From Nageia nagi (taxonomy: Eukaryota > Pinophyta), in assembly GCA_050084985.1 (NCBI GenBank), contig JBITNC010000001.1, positions 116,126,001 through 116,190,000 on the forward strand: 64,000 nucleotides of DNA, written 5' to 3'. The stretch's first letter is position 1, and the number at the start of each line of letters is the position of its first letter. The translations under genes were made by a program, and so were the position numbers. The notes under the pieces were generated by a model, which saw nothing but the letters and a program-made list of their open reading frames with translations, did not search any database and was not told the origin of the DNA. Of the stretch, positions 1-11,290 are shown piece after piece.

Positions 1-141
1 GGAAGTAATTCAAATATGAAGATGAAAAGCCTTTGTGACATAGACCTGATTCATTTTATGATTATCATCAAGTCATGAGTCATTATACTAGTAGTTGTAT
101 ATATTTTTAATAAAGTATTAAAAGATATCCTTGAAAAGAAT

Positions 142-546
142 ATGATTGAGTATAAGAATGAGAAAATAATCATGCTAATATCAAATCAAAAACTCCATCA
201 AATAATGAACATGGTGAATATGGTAATTCATAGAGAAGAAGAAGAAGTTGAAGATGACTCATCATCTAAAGAAGAGTGCAATGTTTCTACAAGAGTAAAA
301 CCCAAATGTATTCCTAATCTAGTTATTCCATCATCAAATAAGATATCTCTAACTCTTTCTAGTGATAAATTCAAATATGATTGTGCTTGTCAATTAAAAA
401 TTACTTTTGCCAAGATTAGTATGTATGAGCTACTTATGACTTTTGATAAGCATAGTAAGGATTTACTTAAGATACTATATGGAGAATTAATTGATTCTAC
501 TACTTCTCTAAGTGCTTTCATAGAAATTTTTGATTCTCTTAAATAG
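142..546 (+). pseudogene. Gag-protease linker remnant (element A)
   Basis: A 134-codon open stretch has an acidic N-terminal half (runs of E and D near residues 30-45), then a segment reading ISMYELLMTFDKHSKDLL and ending in AFIEIFDSLK. The equivalent segment of element D, just after 32010, reads MTLFELL and ends in FISIVESLK; element B has PSRMTMFDALRIPS at about 11330. This linker lies between the gag zinc knuckle and the protease in plant Tat/Athila-type gypsy polyproteins. It has no known catalytic role. The reading frame stops at 546, and protease-like sequence follows in another frame. The upstream gag is outside the window or unrecognisable. Confidence 0.6.
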
Positions 547-599
547 GTTAACATGGTACAATTTGATGATGAAGAGTTACCCACATAAGAAATCATCAA

Positions 600-1498
600 T
601 TGCAATGTGAAACTTCATATCAAGATCAATAAGCATATGTTTTTTTCAAGTTCATCAAATATTTTTATGAGAAACTCATTAAGAAAATTAGAAAATCCAA
701 TATTTGAATCAAGGGCTTTATTAAGAAATAATTCATAGGCTAAATTCATATTTCAATCAAAGTGGGACCTAGGATATTGGAAACAAAATTTTATGTGATG
801 GATGAGATATTTCCTTATAATATTTTACTTAAAAGATAATGAATCCATGCCATGGGGGCAATTTCTTCTACTCTTCATCGATGTTTGAAGTTTAAGCATG
901 AAGTATAGAATTGCATAGTGTATGCAAAAGATACTCATTAAAGTATGATTGGAAGAGTAGAGGATACCTACTCCATATAATGAAATACACAAGAAGGCTA
1001 AATCAAAAATCAAATTGCAAGAATTTTATGTCAAAGAAATAATAATGGGATTATACAAGTTCAAATATGAGGATGTCATAAAAGCCATTTGAGAAAATGC
1101 ATAACCTAAGAGGAAACAAGACTAATGTCAATATTTTTATGCATCCATAAAAAGAAATTAAGGAGGTGCTCCTTGATGAAAATACTCAATCCTCTAAATC
1201 TGAGATAGATTTCTCTAGTATGGAAGAAGAACCTAAGGTTAAATGATAGGAAATGAACCAATGAATGATCATGAAATGAAATACCAAAGTAAGTAACAAT
1301 ATGGTTCTTAATAAATCTTTTGATGTTAATTATTTGGGTCTTTGTAAGCATAAAGGATGTGGATGTGGTATAAATGAGAAAGGAATCAACTCCAGTGATG
1401 AGATGTTAGATGATCATCCCAAGAGAGATCCCAAGGAAAAACATCGAGTTGGCCACAGTAAGAAACATGAAAATATCTTCAATTTGGAAAATTTTTGA
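600..1498 (+). pseudogene. Retroviral-type aspartic protease remnant (element A)
   Basis: Around 755-960 the plus strand translates as FYVMDEIFPYNILL, then WIHAMGAISSTLHRCLKF. This is the C-terminal signature of the Tat-type protease (usual form YNILLGRPWIHAM); compare YNILLGCPWIREM in element D near 32490. The catalytic D-S/T-G triplet expected about 70 residues earlier is not recognisable, so that part is deleted or decayed. In-frame stops interrupt it (for example the R-P of GRPW reads as R-stop). Downstream, 1301-1498 is a 65-codon open stretch rich in K, H and D that probably belongs to the protease-RT spacer. No RT follows. Confidence 0.65.
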
Positions 1499-1994
1499 GT
1501 TAGATATTGGAGGATTTAATTATGAGGGGTAGATCACTGCTATGATTAAGATCTTAGAATTTAAAAGTAAAATATAGAAGAGAAAAATTTCCATTCATAC
1601 CATCACCAATACTAGGAAAATAGAGTGCAATCCCTACCATGCATCATGATACTTATTAGTTCTATGTTAAATGAACATGTTTGATAATGATGATACTATT
1701 CTACATGTCCTACAAGCATGAATGAAATATCCTAAGTCACATGCCAAATGAAAAGGAAGGAAATTCTTTCAATATTATGCCTACTTTGGGTATGATGTTA
1801 ATAACATATTGTTTTCTACTACACTAAGTCTCTTACCATTTTGATTAAAAAATAATATAAATTTTTGCTCCTTGCATTTCATTTACGATATTCATGCATC
1901 TCCTATAGCATAGGACTGAAATCTTATTAAAATATGTTGCATTTTCATTTGGTGATTGTGGGCATAATTAACCTTCATTATTTTGTGTCTTCTT

Positions 1995-2250
1995 TGATCA
2001 AGTTTGTCTAAGTTTGTCCAAATTTGTATAAGTTATCCTAAGTAGTCCTAAGTTTTCCTAAGTGGTATTAAGTTATCCTAAGTAGTCCTAAGTTTTCCTA
2101 ATTGGTACTAAGTTTTCCTAAGGTGTACTAAGCTATTCAAAATTATTCTAATTCATCCAAAGTTGTCTAAGTTTTCCTAAGTCTATCCAAATTTATCTTT
2201 ATTTGTCAAAGTTTGTCAAAATCTATCTAAGTTGCCCTAAGTCGCAAACA
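1995..2250. repeat. Short tandem repeat, about 11-bp period (AAGTTNTCCT)
   Basis: About 250 bp is built from variants of AAGTTTTCCT, AAGTAGTCCT, AAGTTATCCT and AAGTTTGTCT, with a spacing of about 10-12 bp. Part of it is a higher-order duplication: the block AAGTTATCCTAAGTAGTCCT occurs at about 2031 and again at about 2071. The array lies in the non-coding part of element A. It is too short and irregular for a centromeric satellite and is probably a locally expanded minisatellite. Confidence 0.8.
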
Positions 2251-2905
2251 AACCATAAATGCAAGTTACAAGGTACCAATATCAATGTAAATCAAGTATA
2301 AATAGGCATTTCTATTATATTCATGATGCTTCATAAATTTTCTAGTTTTTAAATGCCCATATGAATCATAGTTTGAGTTCAGTTAGGTTTCATATTTAGC
2401 TTTAGGGATCATTATCATATTTTTTAGTTCAGAAAGTTTAGTTGAATCATAGGATCAATTTCTAGAAATGTCAAGATTTGAATGTCTAAGTTCCCTAGCA
2501 TTAGCATTGGGTTTCAAATGGTAAAAATTAAAAAATCATAAATTCAAAATTAGATTGGCTCATGTGGTCATTTCAATAAGTTCATAATGCTTAGTTCAGA
2601 TATTCCCTAGCAATAATGTTAAGGGAATATGATTATATCTTGGGAACATGCCTTCACAAGCTTAAAAGGTTGAAGCACTTAGTTCCCTTATCTAACATTT
2701 ATGATTTTCATGCTTCTTTTGCATAATGATATGTTCTATATGGACACATACTTTCATATGTTCACATGCTCTTATGATTCAAAATTTTGAAAGTGTTCTT
2801 TATGTTCATAAGGTCAAAAATGCTTAAATTTTGCAAAGTTTATAACATTCATAATTTATCAAGAGTAATGATATTTTCTAGTGTCAAGCACCTTTATGTT
2901 CATAT

Positions 2906-2910
2906 GTTCA
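2906..2910. repeat. Target-site duplication GTTCA (left, element B)
   Basis: The five bases GTTCA lie directly before the left LTR of element B (2911) and again directly after its right LTR (21628-21632). A 5-bp duplication is usual for Ty3/gypsy integrase. It supports the LTR limits chosen, including a right LTR that starts with TT in place of TG. Confidence 0.75.
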
Positions 2911-4754
2911 TGTTATTCTTGCAAAATCACACTCTTGCAAGTAATATTCATTCATTCATTCATTTTCCCCTGCAAATAAAATTCTTTATATATTTCGTGT
3001 TTCTTATTTCCCTTTCTTTCTCAATTGTAAATACTTGTACAAAGTTTAGTTTTGATTTTGTATTCAATATTCTTAGCCTTTGTCCCTAGAGTCAAGCACT
3101 ATATATATTCTTAGTTAGGACACAAATTTTGTCCAAGTTATTTTCGAGTCATGTTCTCCTAGTCCAGGTCCTAGTAAAAAGAATGTCACTTAACACCATT
3201 ATTTTGTTCAAGGCAAGTATTATTTGTAAAGACCATCTAAGTTATTCCTAGGATGTATATATGAGTGAGGTTCTATTAAGAGTCTCATTTTATAAACATC
3301 AACTAAGTCATTTTATAGTATTGTATCATATAAAGTCTAAGTATTTGTCTAAGTCAAATTCAAGCCCTGTTGTAAGTTAAGTTAGTTATATTTTGGTCTC
3401 ATAAAGTTTAGGTCTTATCCCTATTATATATAAAGTATATTTTAGTTAATTCATGTAGCAGGAACTATCATAAGAGTCAAAATGAAATTAGTTCCATCAA
3501 ATTCCAATGTTGATGTCATACTTAGCAAAAACTAGTAGGATCTAGATGTTTTCATCAGTGGTTAGACCAAATAAACTTCACAACAGGAGATGTTTATAAC
3601 TCCATATTCAATAGGCCCTGCTATTTTTGAGTGATGATGTCATATTTTTCAAGATAAATTGATGAGTGATAAGCTCCATGAGCAGTCTCAAGTTCTAGTA
3701 ATACCCTTTAAAGTATAAAAAGACTTGCAAGGAATGAGTAAAGACTGTAAAAGAAGGTGAACACGCAAGTCCACCTAATCAAGGTTGTATGACCCTTGGG
3801 ACTCTATCAATGTGTCAACTACAACTCACTTCCACTTGGCAGTATTAGTTCACTCTCAGGATCGAAAGGCTACATCTTCCCTTGATCCTTATAGTATTCA
3901 ACATTGGAGATGCAAATAGAAGCATTTAATAATTACAAAGAGTTGGTAGACCATTGATTGTTGAAATGGCTTCATTGTAGTTACAAAAATAATAAACCAT
4001 ACCTTGTAAATCCAAAATAGTTCTAGATTAACCATATCAAAAGAAAAAGATGATTGATTACTGCTAGACATGTACAAGATTGAAAATATGCAAATTCCAA
4101 GAATCAGGGCCACATTTGAACCATGCACCATAACTACTTGTAGTTGTAAAATTTTGTGTAAGTATTATAAATATTTAAGTTTATATAGTCTTTATTCAAA
4201 GGGGTAGATATAGTCATTAATAGTGGAAAACCACCCATTGTAAAGGAAACATTATAAATAATGGATTGTTAGAAGTCTAAAAGTTGAAACCTTTTAGCAT
4301 AGTTTCCCATTGTAATATTGCTTTCATATATGATAATGCAATGTTAAGATGTTTTATCCTTTGAATTGTGTGACTGTTATCTGTGATTATTGTGTATGAT
4401 GCTTTATCTGAAGTAGTGGCTTTGTATTGCAATTGTGTGACCCAAAGAGTGAGATAGTTATCATATTTTTACTCTTGGCTATGGATTATTACCTATGCAA
4501 TAATACTCAGGCTGATTAGTTTAGTTTGTTTTCATGTTATTTGCATTACATGTTTAGCATTTTAGATTCTTATCTCATTCCTATTACTTTTGACCTCTTC
4601 TTATATAGGAATCGATTTATAACCTAGAGATTGAGTAGAAACCCCTATGAGCGCATTATCCTACCACCTTCTACTCACTCAAGGAACCTACTATTATCAT
4701 ATTGGTATAGAAATTACTAGACCAAACCCTTAGGTTGCACTATTTTGATCAATA
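2911..4754 (+). repeat. 5' LTR of element B
   Basis: It starts TGTTATTCTTG and ends GATCAATA (expected CA, now TA). It is collinear with 19770-21627 throughout: both contain CACACTCTTGCAAGTAA near the start, AGTAAAGACTGTAAAAG in the middle, and CCCTTAGGTTG close to the end. It contains TATATATTCTTAG-type words near 3100 that could be a core promoter, but no transcription start can be placed from sequence. Confidence 0.88.
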
Positions 4755-4771
4755 ACTGAACATTTTATTTT

Positions 4772-4789
4772 TGGCACACTTGATGGGAC
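4772..4789 (+). promoter_or_regulatory. Degenerate primer-binding site (element B)
   Basis: TGGCACACTTGATGGGAC lies 17 bp after the LTR end. It resembles the primer-binding site TGGCGCCGTTGCCGGGGA used with tRNA-Asp by some plant gypsy elements, with several changes. The tRNA assignment is tentative; the position right after the 5' LTR is the main support. Confidence 0.45.
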
Positions 4790-4939
4790 ATGAGTAAACC
4801 TAGATCATTTGGGTATGAATAGGCCAAATAGTTGTGTATGGTAGGCTATCACCATAATTTTATAAATTTTATAAGTTTACCTAGAACTAATTGGTGACTT
4901 TGTTTTCATACCAATTACTTTCATGAACATTAGCACCTC

Positions 4940-4944
4940 CAGTC
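4940..4944. repeat. Target-site duplication CAGTC (left, element C)
   Basis: CAGTC directly precedes the TGTAAT start of element C and directly follows its ATTACA end (9600-9604). Removing the element and one copy rejoins the leader of element B. Confidence 0.92.
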
Positions 4945-6041
4945 TGTAATATCCCCAAAACTCACAAAATGCGATTTTTGTTAAAGTGTAATATTCCAAA
5001 GTTGAAATATCACTACTTAGGAATTTATATATATTTTTCTATCTAGCTCAATTCAAATCAGATCTGTAAATTGAATAAGAAATAGAGCCAAAAATGAATT
5101 TTATTCTTCAAGAGCTAGGACATCCCAAATGGACAAGTACAATACTCAAGGAAAAATACCCAAATGCTCAAGAAGGGGGATATTTGCCCTCATAAGGTAG
5201 ATTTAGACGATCTGGCCCTATAAGTTCTTCAATTTCTTCTCCCAATGCTAGATGAGCCTCCTCACACTGATTCAACTAGTCTAGATCTAGGATGTGCCTC
5301 CTCACACTGATTTGGTAGGTTAGATATGGATCTAGAATATGGTTGCACTGGCTGGATCTAGATCTACCCCATTAGTTGGATCTAGATCAGGGATGGAATA
5401 GTTCCACCACACTAGCTTGAACTATTCCAGTAACTCCACCTCACTGGCTCAAGCTACTCTAGCAACTCCACCTCATTGGCTCAAGTTACTATCCTAGCTT
5501 AGGTAAGAACTCCTCCACATTGGCTTGAGCTCTCCCACTAAGCTAGTTGGAAAGCTATAACTCCACTAGCTGCTAACCCTCAAAAAGAGATAAACCCTGA
5601 TGATCTTCAAGCATGCTCCCAAATGATGCATCCCATCTCATTTTATAACAAGATCTCTCATACCTTGGAATCACCCAAAGTGCAACGTCCCTCTTCTAGT
5701 GTCTTGGGATGATAAATTAAATCATCTAGGGACCTAGGAAGCCCAACATCCCACAATGGTTGCCTAGAGATGCCAAATTACAATATCAATGGCTCATAAA
5801 TGCAACGTACCATTATGAGAGACTAATATTGCATTAATTACCAATAATTAAGCTAGATTAATTAAATAAAATCCCAAGGTGAGTGCCTCAAGGGTCTCTT
5901 TAGCCTTGGTTACAGAAATAAATGCAAAATATTAATAAAATACTCCTAAATTAATTTATTTTTGGTTTCTCCTCCTTTTCCATGAATGTCACACTCCAAG
6001 AGGAGAGAAAGTGGACATTTTACAAATTTGGGGACATTACA
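4945..6041 (-). repeat. 3' LTR of element C
   Basis: On the plus strand it runs from TGTAATATCCCC to GGGGACATTACA, a TGTAAT/ATTACA inverted terminal pair. Being at the low-coordinate end of a minus-strand element, it is the 3' LTR. It contains a cluster of short internal repeats at about 5255-5570 (CTCCACCTCACTGGCTCAAG and CCTCCTCACACTGATT variants). Confidence 0.95.
5255..5570. repeat. Short repeats inside the element C LTR
   Basis: The word GCCTCCTCACACTGATT occurs twice, at about 5257 and 5300. A unit like ACTCCACCTCACTGGCTCAA occurs three times at about 5434-5490, and GGATCTAGATC recurs three times. The same arrangement is kept in the other LTR at about 8810-9110, so it predates this insertion. 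Confidence 0.75.
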
Positions 6042-6055
6042 AGTCTTCCCTCCCT
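6042..6055 (-). promoter_or_regulatory. Polypurine tract of element C
   Basis: Read on the minus strand, the bases before the 3' LTR are TTTAGGGAGGGAAGACT. This is the purine-rich primer for plus-strand DNA synthesis expected next to the 3' LTR. Confidence 0.75.
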
Positions 6056-6737
6056 AAATTGCTTGTCCCTAAGCAACTCAAGATAAATTGGCCCTTCTCT
6101 TTCCCAACCTGAAAAGCTATAATGCAGATGAAAGGACAAGGAGAAAGAGTTTTGATTTTCTATTGCAAGTGATGGCCAAAATGTCTACCTTCATAGCTCC
6201 ATAACCCACAATCCAAGGCCTGAATGAAATCAAGGAGTGCTAGTGGGTTATCTTCTATCTAGGACTATGTCACATGATGGGAGGGAGAATCTGCAATTTT
6301 AGCTAGCATGAATACATTCGTCCCAACATCCCAATGGTCTAAGTGGCAGAGTGGTTCACAAGGAAAAGTATGATGAAGTATACCAAATCTCCAATCCCTC
6401 TATTTCTCATTTTAAGTAAGATGATGGACAATTTGTCCCATAAACTTTTGCAGTAATACACATGTAACAGGTACATATAGGCCAAAGAGAAGTAAATCTA
6501 ACTAGCAAGTATTATCACTTATTTCCAATATTCAATCAACCTCCAACTTATTATCTAGAAAAAGAACACTCTTAACCAATTCATTAGTGGTTGAGCAAAT
6601 GTGGGTGTGTTACCTTAGGATTGGGTGACGTCTTGCATGGTAGTTCTATTTGGGATGTGAGGAATGATTCGATGTTACTACTTTGGATCTTCTATTACTT
6701 CCAATTGATGGGCTTGTGAAGTGGCCCTATTGCTGCC
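6056..6737 (-). other. Non-coding tail of element C
   Basis: This stretch of about 680 bp between the protease stop and the polypurine tract has no RT, RNase H or integrase motif in any minus-strand frame. It marks where the rest of pol is missing. Confidence 0.7.
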
Positions 6738-7127
6738 CTACAATCCTCTCATGATGACCTCCTTTTCATTTGCTAAGAACTTCATTTCCAAGGTGTCATA
6801 ATTTGTCCTAATCTCCCCCAAAGTTTTCAGCCATTGAATTCCAAATACCATGTGCAAGGTCCCTCCCATGGGATATACATAGGAATCACTTCTCATGGAG
6901 TAATTGTTGGTCTCAATTGGAAGTTGTCTAATCACCTTATTGCAAAATGAGATCTGACCGTTAGCATTGGCCACATTGAATCCTTCAAAAACATCCATCC
7001 TTACTCCTTTCTTAGTAGTAAACAAAGCATTAATGAAGTTGTGAGATGCCCCTCCATCAATAAGAATAGTCACTTATTCTCCTAGAGCTCTTCCCTGAAT
7101 GTGCAATGTGGGGCAATGGGGTGCTCC
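6738..7127 (-). pseudogene. Aspartic protease remnant (element C)
   Basis: On the minus strand the translation contains ILIDGGASHNFINALF near 7058, the catalytic Asp loop of the pepsin/retropepsin family (usual D-S/T-G; here D-G-G). It then has IQWLKTLGEI (usual G-x-x-W-L) and TLEMKFLAN. The family cleaves the retroelement polyprotein. The open stretch from 7073 to 6738 is 111 codons. A stop just before it separates the conserved upstream piece APHCPTLHIQGRALGE, so one polyprotein was cut by mutation. S-to-G in the catalytic triplet and the upstream stop suggest it is inactive. Confidence 0.8.
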
Positions 7128-7239
7128 ACTAATGGTGGCCAAGGTGCTGTGAGTGGAAAACTCTTCCACAAATTTTGAAATGCTCCACAGATCTGATTTA
7201 GGTTCCTCCATCTCCACTACCTCTACATAATTGAGCTAC

Positions 7240-8453
7240 ACCTTCCCATTATAATGATGGCCTGGCTCCCATGATCCTCTACAGACAAAGCACATTTTCC
7301 TTCTTCTCATTTCAAAACATGAGATCTCCTGATCCCTCTGTGTCTACTCCAATGGCCATGCATTTCTCCTTGGTAGAGATGTGAGCCTTCCTTGGCTCCC
7401 ATTCATTTTACTTGCTAGCATAATTTATTGATGGGGTGGCTACATCCTTCCTTGATTGCTCTTTCCTCAAATCAGATTGGTTGATTCAAGTGCTACAGCT
7501 CTTCTGATTACCTCATCAAGATCATTTAGCTCAAATGCTTTGATAGATGCTCTGATATTTTCATTCAAACCCTCCATGAACATAGCCATCCTTCTAGCTT
7601 CTGATAGATCTGAAACCATAATAGAAACATTCATAAACTCATCTACATATTCTTCAACTGTACCTTTCTGTTGGATCTTAGTGAGCTCATGGAAGTAACT
7701 TTCTTCAATCTTCTTTTTAAAATGTTCTAGCAACCTTTGGTAAAATTCATCAAAAGTTGAGATCTGGTCATGCCCCAATGTTTTTAATCCATGGTGCCAC
7801 CACTCATAGGCTCATCCCTTCAAGGAGAGTATGGCAAAATGTATGGCCTCATCTTCTATCATCTAATTGAAATATAGGTATATTTGGAGTTGGTGAATCC
7901 ATCCTCTTACCGAGATCCCTGCACCTCCATCAAATTTCTCTAATTGGATCTTTTGCAATGAATCCTTAAAGATAAGTGGGCATCCTCCTTGTCCTCCCTC
8001 CAATTATCCATGAAATTCTTGGAAAGATATTATGTTTTTGTACTTTACTAGTTTGGCCATGTACTCATCGAACAATTGGTCAAGCCTCTCCCAATGTCTC
8101 TGATAGATCTCCTCTGGATCTTCCTCTTTTCTAAAAAGAGGCTTAGGTGGAATAGGTACAAACTTTTGGTAATGAGATCTAGCCCTAGATGAGCTCTCTC
8201 CTTGGCTATTTCTATTCTCCCAACTAGGTGGTGGAGTCTAGTTCCCTCTTTGGGATGTGAGTATCTGCAATTGCTCCATCATCTTCCTTAATACATCTAG
8301 GATGGCTATGTTGGAATTAGCCATGTTCCCTTATTTGACTTCCTCCCACTCTTCAGATCCCTCCAAATCTATTACCTCTCTCTCCTCCAAGCTCAACTGG
8401 TAATCAGGATCACTTCTTCCTCTCAAGTAGTAATTATGGATCTTGGGTGGCAT
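7240..8453 (-). pseudogene. Gag remnant with broken zinc knuckle (element C)
   Basis: Minus-strand reading starts MPPKIHNYYLRGRSDPDY at 8453, passes an acidic stretch and HWERLDQLFDEYM, and then enters the gag core: VRGWIHQLQIYL, EWWHHGL, and the open segment 7778-7467 with DQISTFDEFYQRLLEHFKKK and GTVEEYVDEFMNVSIMV. This is the retrotransposon gag capsid fold. At about 7295-7250 CALCRGSWEPGHHY is a zinc knuckle that keeps C-x2-C and the GH but lacks the last Cys. Stops such as G-stop-AYEWW break it. It is about 400 codons long, normal for a plant gypsy gag. It is directly followed by protease with no room for a full pol. Confidence 0.8.
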
Positions 8454-8481
8454 GAGCTAATACATGCTGGCAGGAAAACTA

Positions 8482-8493
8482 GCTCTGATACCA
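8482..8493 (-). promoter_or_regulatory. tRNA-iMet primer-binding site (element C)
   Basis: On the minus strand TGGTATCAGAGC lies one base inside the 5' LTR. This is the exact complement of the 3' end of plant initiator tRNA-Met, the common primer of plant chromoviruses and copia elements. It fixes the element's orientation. Confidence 0.95.
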
Positions 8494-8494
8494 T

Positions 8495-9599
8495 TGTAAT
8501 ATCCCCAAAACTCACAAAATGTGATTTTTGTTAAAGTGTAATATTCCAAAGTTGAAATATCACTACTTAGGAGTTTATATATATATTTATATTTTTCTAT
8601 CTAGCTCAATTCAAATCGGATCTACAAATTGAACAAGAAATAGAGCTAGAAATGAATTTTATCCTTCAAGAGCTGGAACATCTCAAATGGATAAGCACAA
8701 TACTCAAGGAAAAATACCCAAATGCTTAAGAAGGGGGATGTTTGCCCTCACAAGGTAGATTTGGACAATCTGGCCCTACAAGTTCTTCAATTTCTTCTCC
8801 CTAATGCTGGATGAGCCTCCTCACACTGATTCAATTGGTCTGGATCTAGGATGTGCCTCCTCACATTAATTTGGTAGGTTAGATCTGGATTTGGAATATG
8901 GTCGCACTGGTTGGATCTAGATCTACCCCACTGGCTAGATCTGGATCAGGGATGGAATAGTTCCACCACACTAGCTCAAACTATTCTAGTAACTCCACCT
9001 CACTGGCTCGAGCTACTCTAGCAACTCCACTCATTGGCTCGAGTTACTATCCTAGCTTAGGTAAGAACTCCTCCACACTGGCTCGAGCTCTCCCACTAAG
9101 CTAGCTAGAAAGATACAACTCCACTAGCTGCTAACCCCCAGAAAGAGATAAACTCTAATGATCTTCAAGCATGCTCCCAAATAATGCATCCCATCTCATT
9201 TTATAACAAGATCTCTCATACCTTGGAATCACCTAAAGTACAACATCCCTCTTCTGGTGTCTTGGGATGACAAATTAAATCATCTAGGGACCCAAGAAGC
9301 CCAACATCCCACAATGGTTGCCTAAAGATGCCAAATTACAAGATCAATGGCTCATAAATGCAACGTCCCATTATGAGAGACTAATATTACATTAATTACA
9401 AATAATTGAGCTAGATTAATTAAATAAAATCCCAGGGTGAGTGCCTCAAGGGTCTCTTTAGCCTTGGTTACAGAAATAAATGCAAAATATTAATAAAATA
9501 CTCCTAAATTAATTTATTTTTGGTTTCTCCTCCTTTTCCATGAACGTCACACTCCAAGAGGAGATAAAGTGGATGTTCTACAAATTTAGGGACATTACA
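8495..9599 (-). repeat. 5' LTR of element C
   Basis: It is collinear with 4945-6041, with TGTAATATCCCC and ATTACA ends. It carries a TATATATATTTATATTTTT stretch at about 8577 that is slightly expanded relative to the other copy. The CAGTC duplication follows at 9600-9604. Confidence 0.95.
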
Positions 9600-9604
9600 C
9601 AGTC

Positions 9605-10660
9605 CATAGATTTACTAGAAGTACTACTAGAAATTCTTCCTAACAACCTAAATTTCAAGAGCTATCACTTCCTCAAAGGAATAATAGGTAAAATATTTTC
9701 TAGAATTTTTCCCCACAAATTCCTCTAAGAGTGGTTTCACTATCAATTGTATTTGATTTTTTCTAGAAAAGTTTTTCACCTAACCTAACTAGTCCAAACA
9801 TGGCTTAGTGTACCCCTGTAGATTTCCCTTCTTGTAATAATAGTCATCCATTGGTAGTTCTTGCTAGTTCCCCAAATATTCCCTAAGTATGATGGATCAT
9901 GAAAAATACCGTATGAACATTTTCAATATGTATCTCACTTGGCATTAAGTTTTGACATCACAGATGAAACTATTATGACAAGATTATTATCACATTCTTT
10001 TAAAGGAAAAGTAGAAGAATGATTTAGGACCTTGAATCTTTATTCAATAAATATGGGGAGAGTTATGTCAAGAATTGTTTAAAATATTTATTGAATATGG
10101 TCATGATAGTACCTTTTTTAGCCTTATATCTTGTATAAGAAGACATCCTCATGAGTCTATAGATGATTTTAATATCAAATTTGAGAAAACTTGGAAATCC
10201 ATTCCAATGAGGATCAAACCAAATAATGCTCAAGCCCTAGTATACTATAGGAAATCTTTCTATGTAGATATAAATGTGCTAACTATCATGTCCAAGGAAA
10301 CTTTTCCAAAATTTTATTAGATAGCAAAAACTACCGAACACATGTTGGTTTCCTTTGGAAAAATGCAAACGAGATTTATTATGTCTTTATTTCCTAATTT
10401 ACCTCCAAAGTAATCTCCTATAAAAATCCCTCATCTTGCAATGTTGGCCTTACCACCTCCTCCTTCAAAACCTATTATTTAGAACCAAGTATCAAATCTT
10501 CCAACTCTTCCATCAATAAGTACAAATATTGGTTCAAACCAATAAGAGGCTAAGAGGTTAAGGCAGTTGGAGATAACTATTAGGAATCTCACAAATAAGC
10601 TCACTTTACAAGAAAGGTAGAATCAAGGAAAGAATTTTAGAAGATATAATAATCAATATC
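9605..10660 (+). pseudogene. Gag remnant (element B)
   Basis: The leader of B resumes after element C, and a decayed gag follows. Recognisable pieces in order are FKGKVEE and TLNLYSIN before 10060 with one stop each, then the open segment 10075-10320 with IEYGHDSTFFSLISCIRRHP and ESIDDFNIKFEKTW, and then IAKTTEHMLVSFGKMQTRF. This matches the retrotransposon gag family (usual A-x-x-W-x3-L-P and E-S-x-x-x-F-x-x-R-F). There is no good zinc knuckle downstream. It is broken by frame changes and several stops. Confidence 0.7.
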
Positions 10661-11290
10661 ATCCAAGATTCTAGCCTAGAAATAATCAACTAGAGTAGTC
10701 TCCTACTCCTAAAGCTATTGATATTGCAATCATGGCTTATTCTATAGAAAGTGAAGCTCTAGCTATTATGGAATGGTTTCCTCCTTTCTTTGCTCCACAT
10801 TTTTCAAACTCTTATGTAGTATATCAACATTAATAATTAGGTCTAAACTTTGATCAAATGGCAAAACCTACATCAAACATTGTTGTAAATATCAATATGA
10901 TGAATTTTTGGATTCCAAGCTATGCTAGAGAGCAAGAAAATTATGTACAAACCAGATCCTTTACTTTAGTAGCATCATAGCAGACCCAAGGTGTTTAGCT
11001 AAATTAGACATCCACTTCAATTATACCTAACCTTAAGAGAGCTAATAATCCTATATTTTAATCACTTAATACAACAAGTCAACTTTTTGGTCATCCGAAT
11101 CAAGTTCACAAGGTCCAGGTAATCTTGCTCCTATTGCAAGAAACCTCACTCCAACCATAAATGATGTTTCTCAGAACCAAAGGCCTACTCCATGAGATAT
11201 CCATTTATAACTAAACAACAAAAGGATAAATCCACTCAATAGTTCATATCTCATCAACCTATTGAATCAAGTAATTTAATCCCCTATGTT
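10661..11290 (+). other. Decayed gag C-terminal and linker region (element B)
   Basis: The translation here is fragmentary, rich in P, Q, N and S, and holds no motif I can name. A piece near 11130-11180 reads APIARNLTPTINDV. It sits where a Tat-type gag tail is expected. Confidence 0.4.

Larger units (their letters stand above)
1..2905 (+). mobile_element. Element A, left part: old Tat-like Ty3/gypsy remnant
   Basis: The stretch reads on the plus strand as a decayed gypsy gag-protease region followed by AT-rich non-coding DNA. It ends at the GTTCA target duplication of element B, so it is the host sequence into which B inserted. The same host sequence resumes at 21633. Protein remnants match the linker and protease of element D in order and spacing. 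No 5' LTR is visible; it would lie left of the window. From about 1500 to 1995, and from 2250 to 2905, I see no coding signal, only short AT-rich words such as TTCATATGTTCA. Assignment to the Tat group is inference from similarity to element D. Confidence 0.6.
4945..9599 (-). mobile_element. Element C: nested non-autonomous gag-protease gypsy element
   Basis: A 4655-bp element on the minus strand inserted in the leader of element B. It has 1097- and 1105-bp LTRs, a 5-bp TSD, a tRNA-iMet primer-binding site and a polypurine tract. The 2453-bp interior encodes a gag and a protease on the minus strand, then ends in about 690 bp with no RT, RNase H or integrase. Gag and protease style (LIDGGASHNFI) is that of chromovirus-type plant elements. 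The LTRs agree at roughly 95 percent by eye, so it inserted well after B. Its mobility must have relied on another element's RT and integrase. Confidence 0.93.

Noticed and set aside
2787-3089. 100-codon plus-strand open frame, hydrophobic
   Set aside because: It crosses the element A / element B LTR border and is Phe/Ile-rich AT translation; the other LTR does not keep it open.
2920-4765. Earlier placement of the element B LTR at TGCAAAATC to TGAACA
   Set aside because: That choice gives no target duplication; shifting to 2911-4754 gives GTTCA on both sides and explains the shared TTATTCTTG.
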